In this document: one piece after another, positions 5,866 to 5,954 of the stretch
Position numbering within the stretch: position 1 is the stretch's first letter
How the letters are laid out: every line of letters starts with the position of its first letter
Assembly: GCA_020026285.1 (NCBI GenBank)
Contig: JAHHQS010000203.1
Location: 1 to 5,954 of the forward strand
DNA from: Parabacteroides sp.
GTDB lineage: Bacteria; Bacteroidota; Bacteroidia; Bacteroidales; Tannerellaceae
Length of the DNA stretch: 5,954 bases
Direction: 5' to 3'
Notes under the pieces: model-generated
The model's database searches: none
Seen by the model: only the letters and a program-made list of their open reading frames with translations
What the model was told of the DNA's origin: nothing
Position numbers and translations under genes: made by a program

Positions 5866-5954
5866 TACAATCATGATGTTTTGTAGTCAAAACTTTAACT
5901 CGCCCGTTACCGATTTTTAAGTTGTTTGCGTTAACGGGCGTTTTTTCTTTTTTT
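5866..5954 (+). ncRNA. Candidate small RNA or attenuated 5' leader at the right edge
   Basis: Two hairpins lie in tandem on the + strand: GTTTTG (5878-5883) and CAAAAC (5888-5893) around a TAGT loop, then a strong terminator. No + strand protein gene precedes them after 3854, so the transcript must start nearby. I find only a weak promoter candidate, TACATTCT (5857-5864), matching four of six fixed bases of TAnnTTTG with no -33 box. The start given is therefore a guess. It could be a stand-alone small RNA, the leader of a gene beyond 5954, or the end of a transcript antisense to the fucosidase promoter region. Confidence 0.3.
5901..5954 (+). terminator. Strong intrinsic terminator at the right end
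   Basis: CGCCCGTTA (5901-5909) pairs with TAACGGGCG (5932-5940) over 9 bp with a GC-rich base. After a one-base mismatch, CG/CG (5911-5912 with 5929-5930) adds two pairs and leaves a 16-nt loop. TTTTTT, C and then seven more T residues reach the window edge. The - strand side lacks a T run, so orientation is +. It is one of the few GC-rich stretches in the intergenic DNA. Confidence 0.85.

Noticed and set aside
1..5954. CRISPR arrays, tRNA or rRNA genes, insertion sequences, phage attachment sites
   Set aside because: No regularly spaced direct repeats, cloverleaf-like segments, transposase motifs or terminal inverted repeats were seen on either strand.

Overview
The window is AT-rich DNA that looks like a gut-type member of the Bacteroidales (Bacteroides/Phocaeicola/Parabacteroides/Prevotella-like). 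Three things support this. Two glycoside hydrolases carry Bacteroidetes-style lipoprotein signal peptides. Upstream DNA has boxes matching the Bacteroidales -7 promoter consensus TAnnTTTG. Neither start codon has a convincing, well-spaced Shine-Dalgarno site. Genus cannot be fixed from the sequence alone.

Layout. Positions 17-54 hold a terminator closing something to the left of the window. A promoter (113-143) and a leader of about 80 nt precede a long lipoprotein gene on the + strand (231-3854). It encodes a 1207-residue family GH2 enzyme with two N-terminal discoidin-like modules. A bidirectional terminator (3869-3919) follows. The convergent intergenic stretch 3920-4137 holds no credible protein gene, but it is unusually organised: two near-identical palindromes, a perfect TATATTTG box, and a short hairpin terminator with no protein gene in front of it. 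Together these suggest an independent small RNA of about 65-70 nt. On the - strand, 5688-4138 encodes a family GH29 alpha-L-fucosidase lipoprotein, with a TATTTTTG promoter box upstream. The right end (5866-5954) has two hairpins, the last a strong + strand terminator, again with no + strand protein gene before it: a second small RNA or the attenuated leader of a gene outside the window.

How the genes work together. Both enzymes should be exported, lipid-anchored exo-acting glycosidases. The fucosidase would remove terminal or core alpha-L-fucose. The GH2 enzyme belongs by motif to the beta-mannosidase / endo-beta-mannosidase / exo-beta-glucosaminidase branch and would cleave a beta-linked mannoside or hexosaminide. 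The pair fits breakdown of fucosylated N-glycans or a similar fucosylated polymer, but the substrate is inference. No SusC/SusD pair, sulfatase or regulator gene is visible, so this is at most part of a polysaccharide-utilisation locus. The most novel-looking material is the non-coding DNA, not the enzymes.
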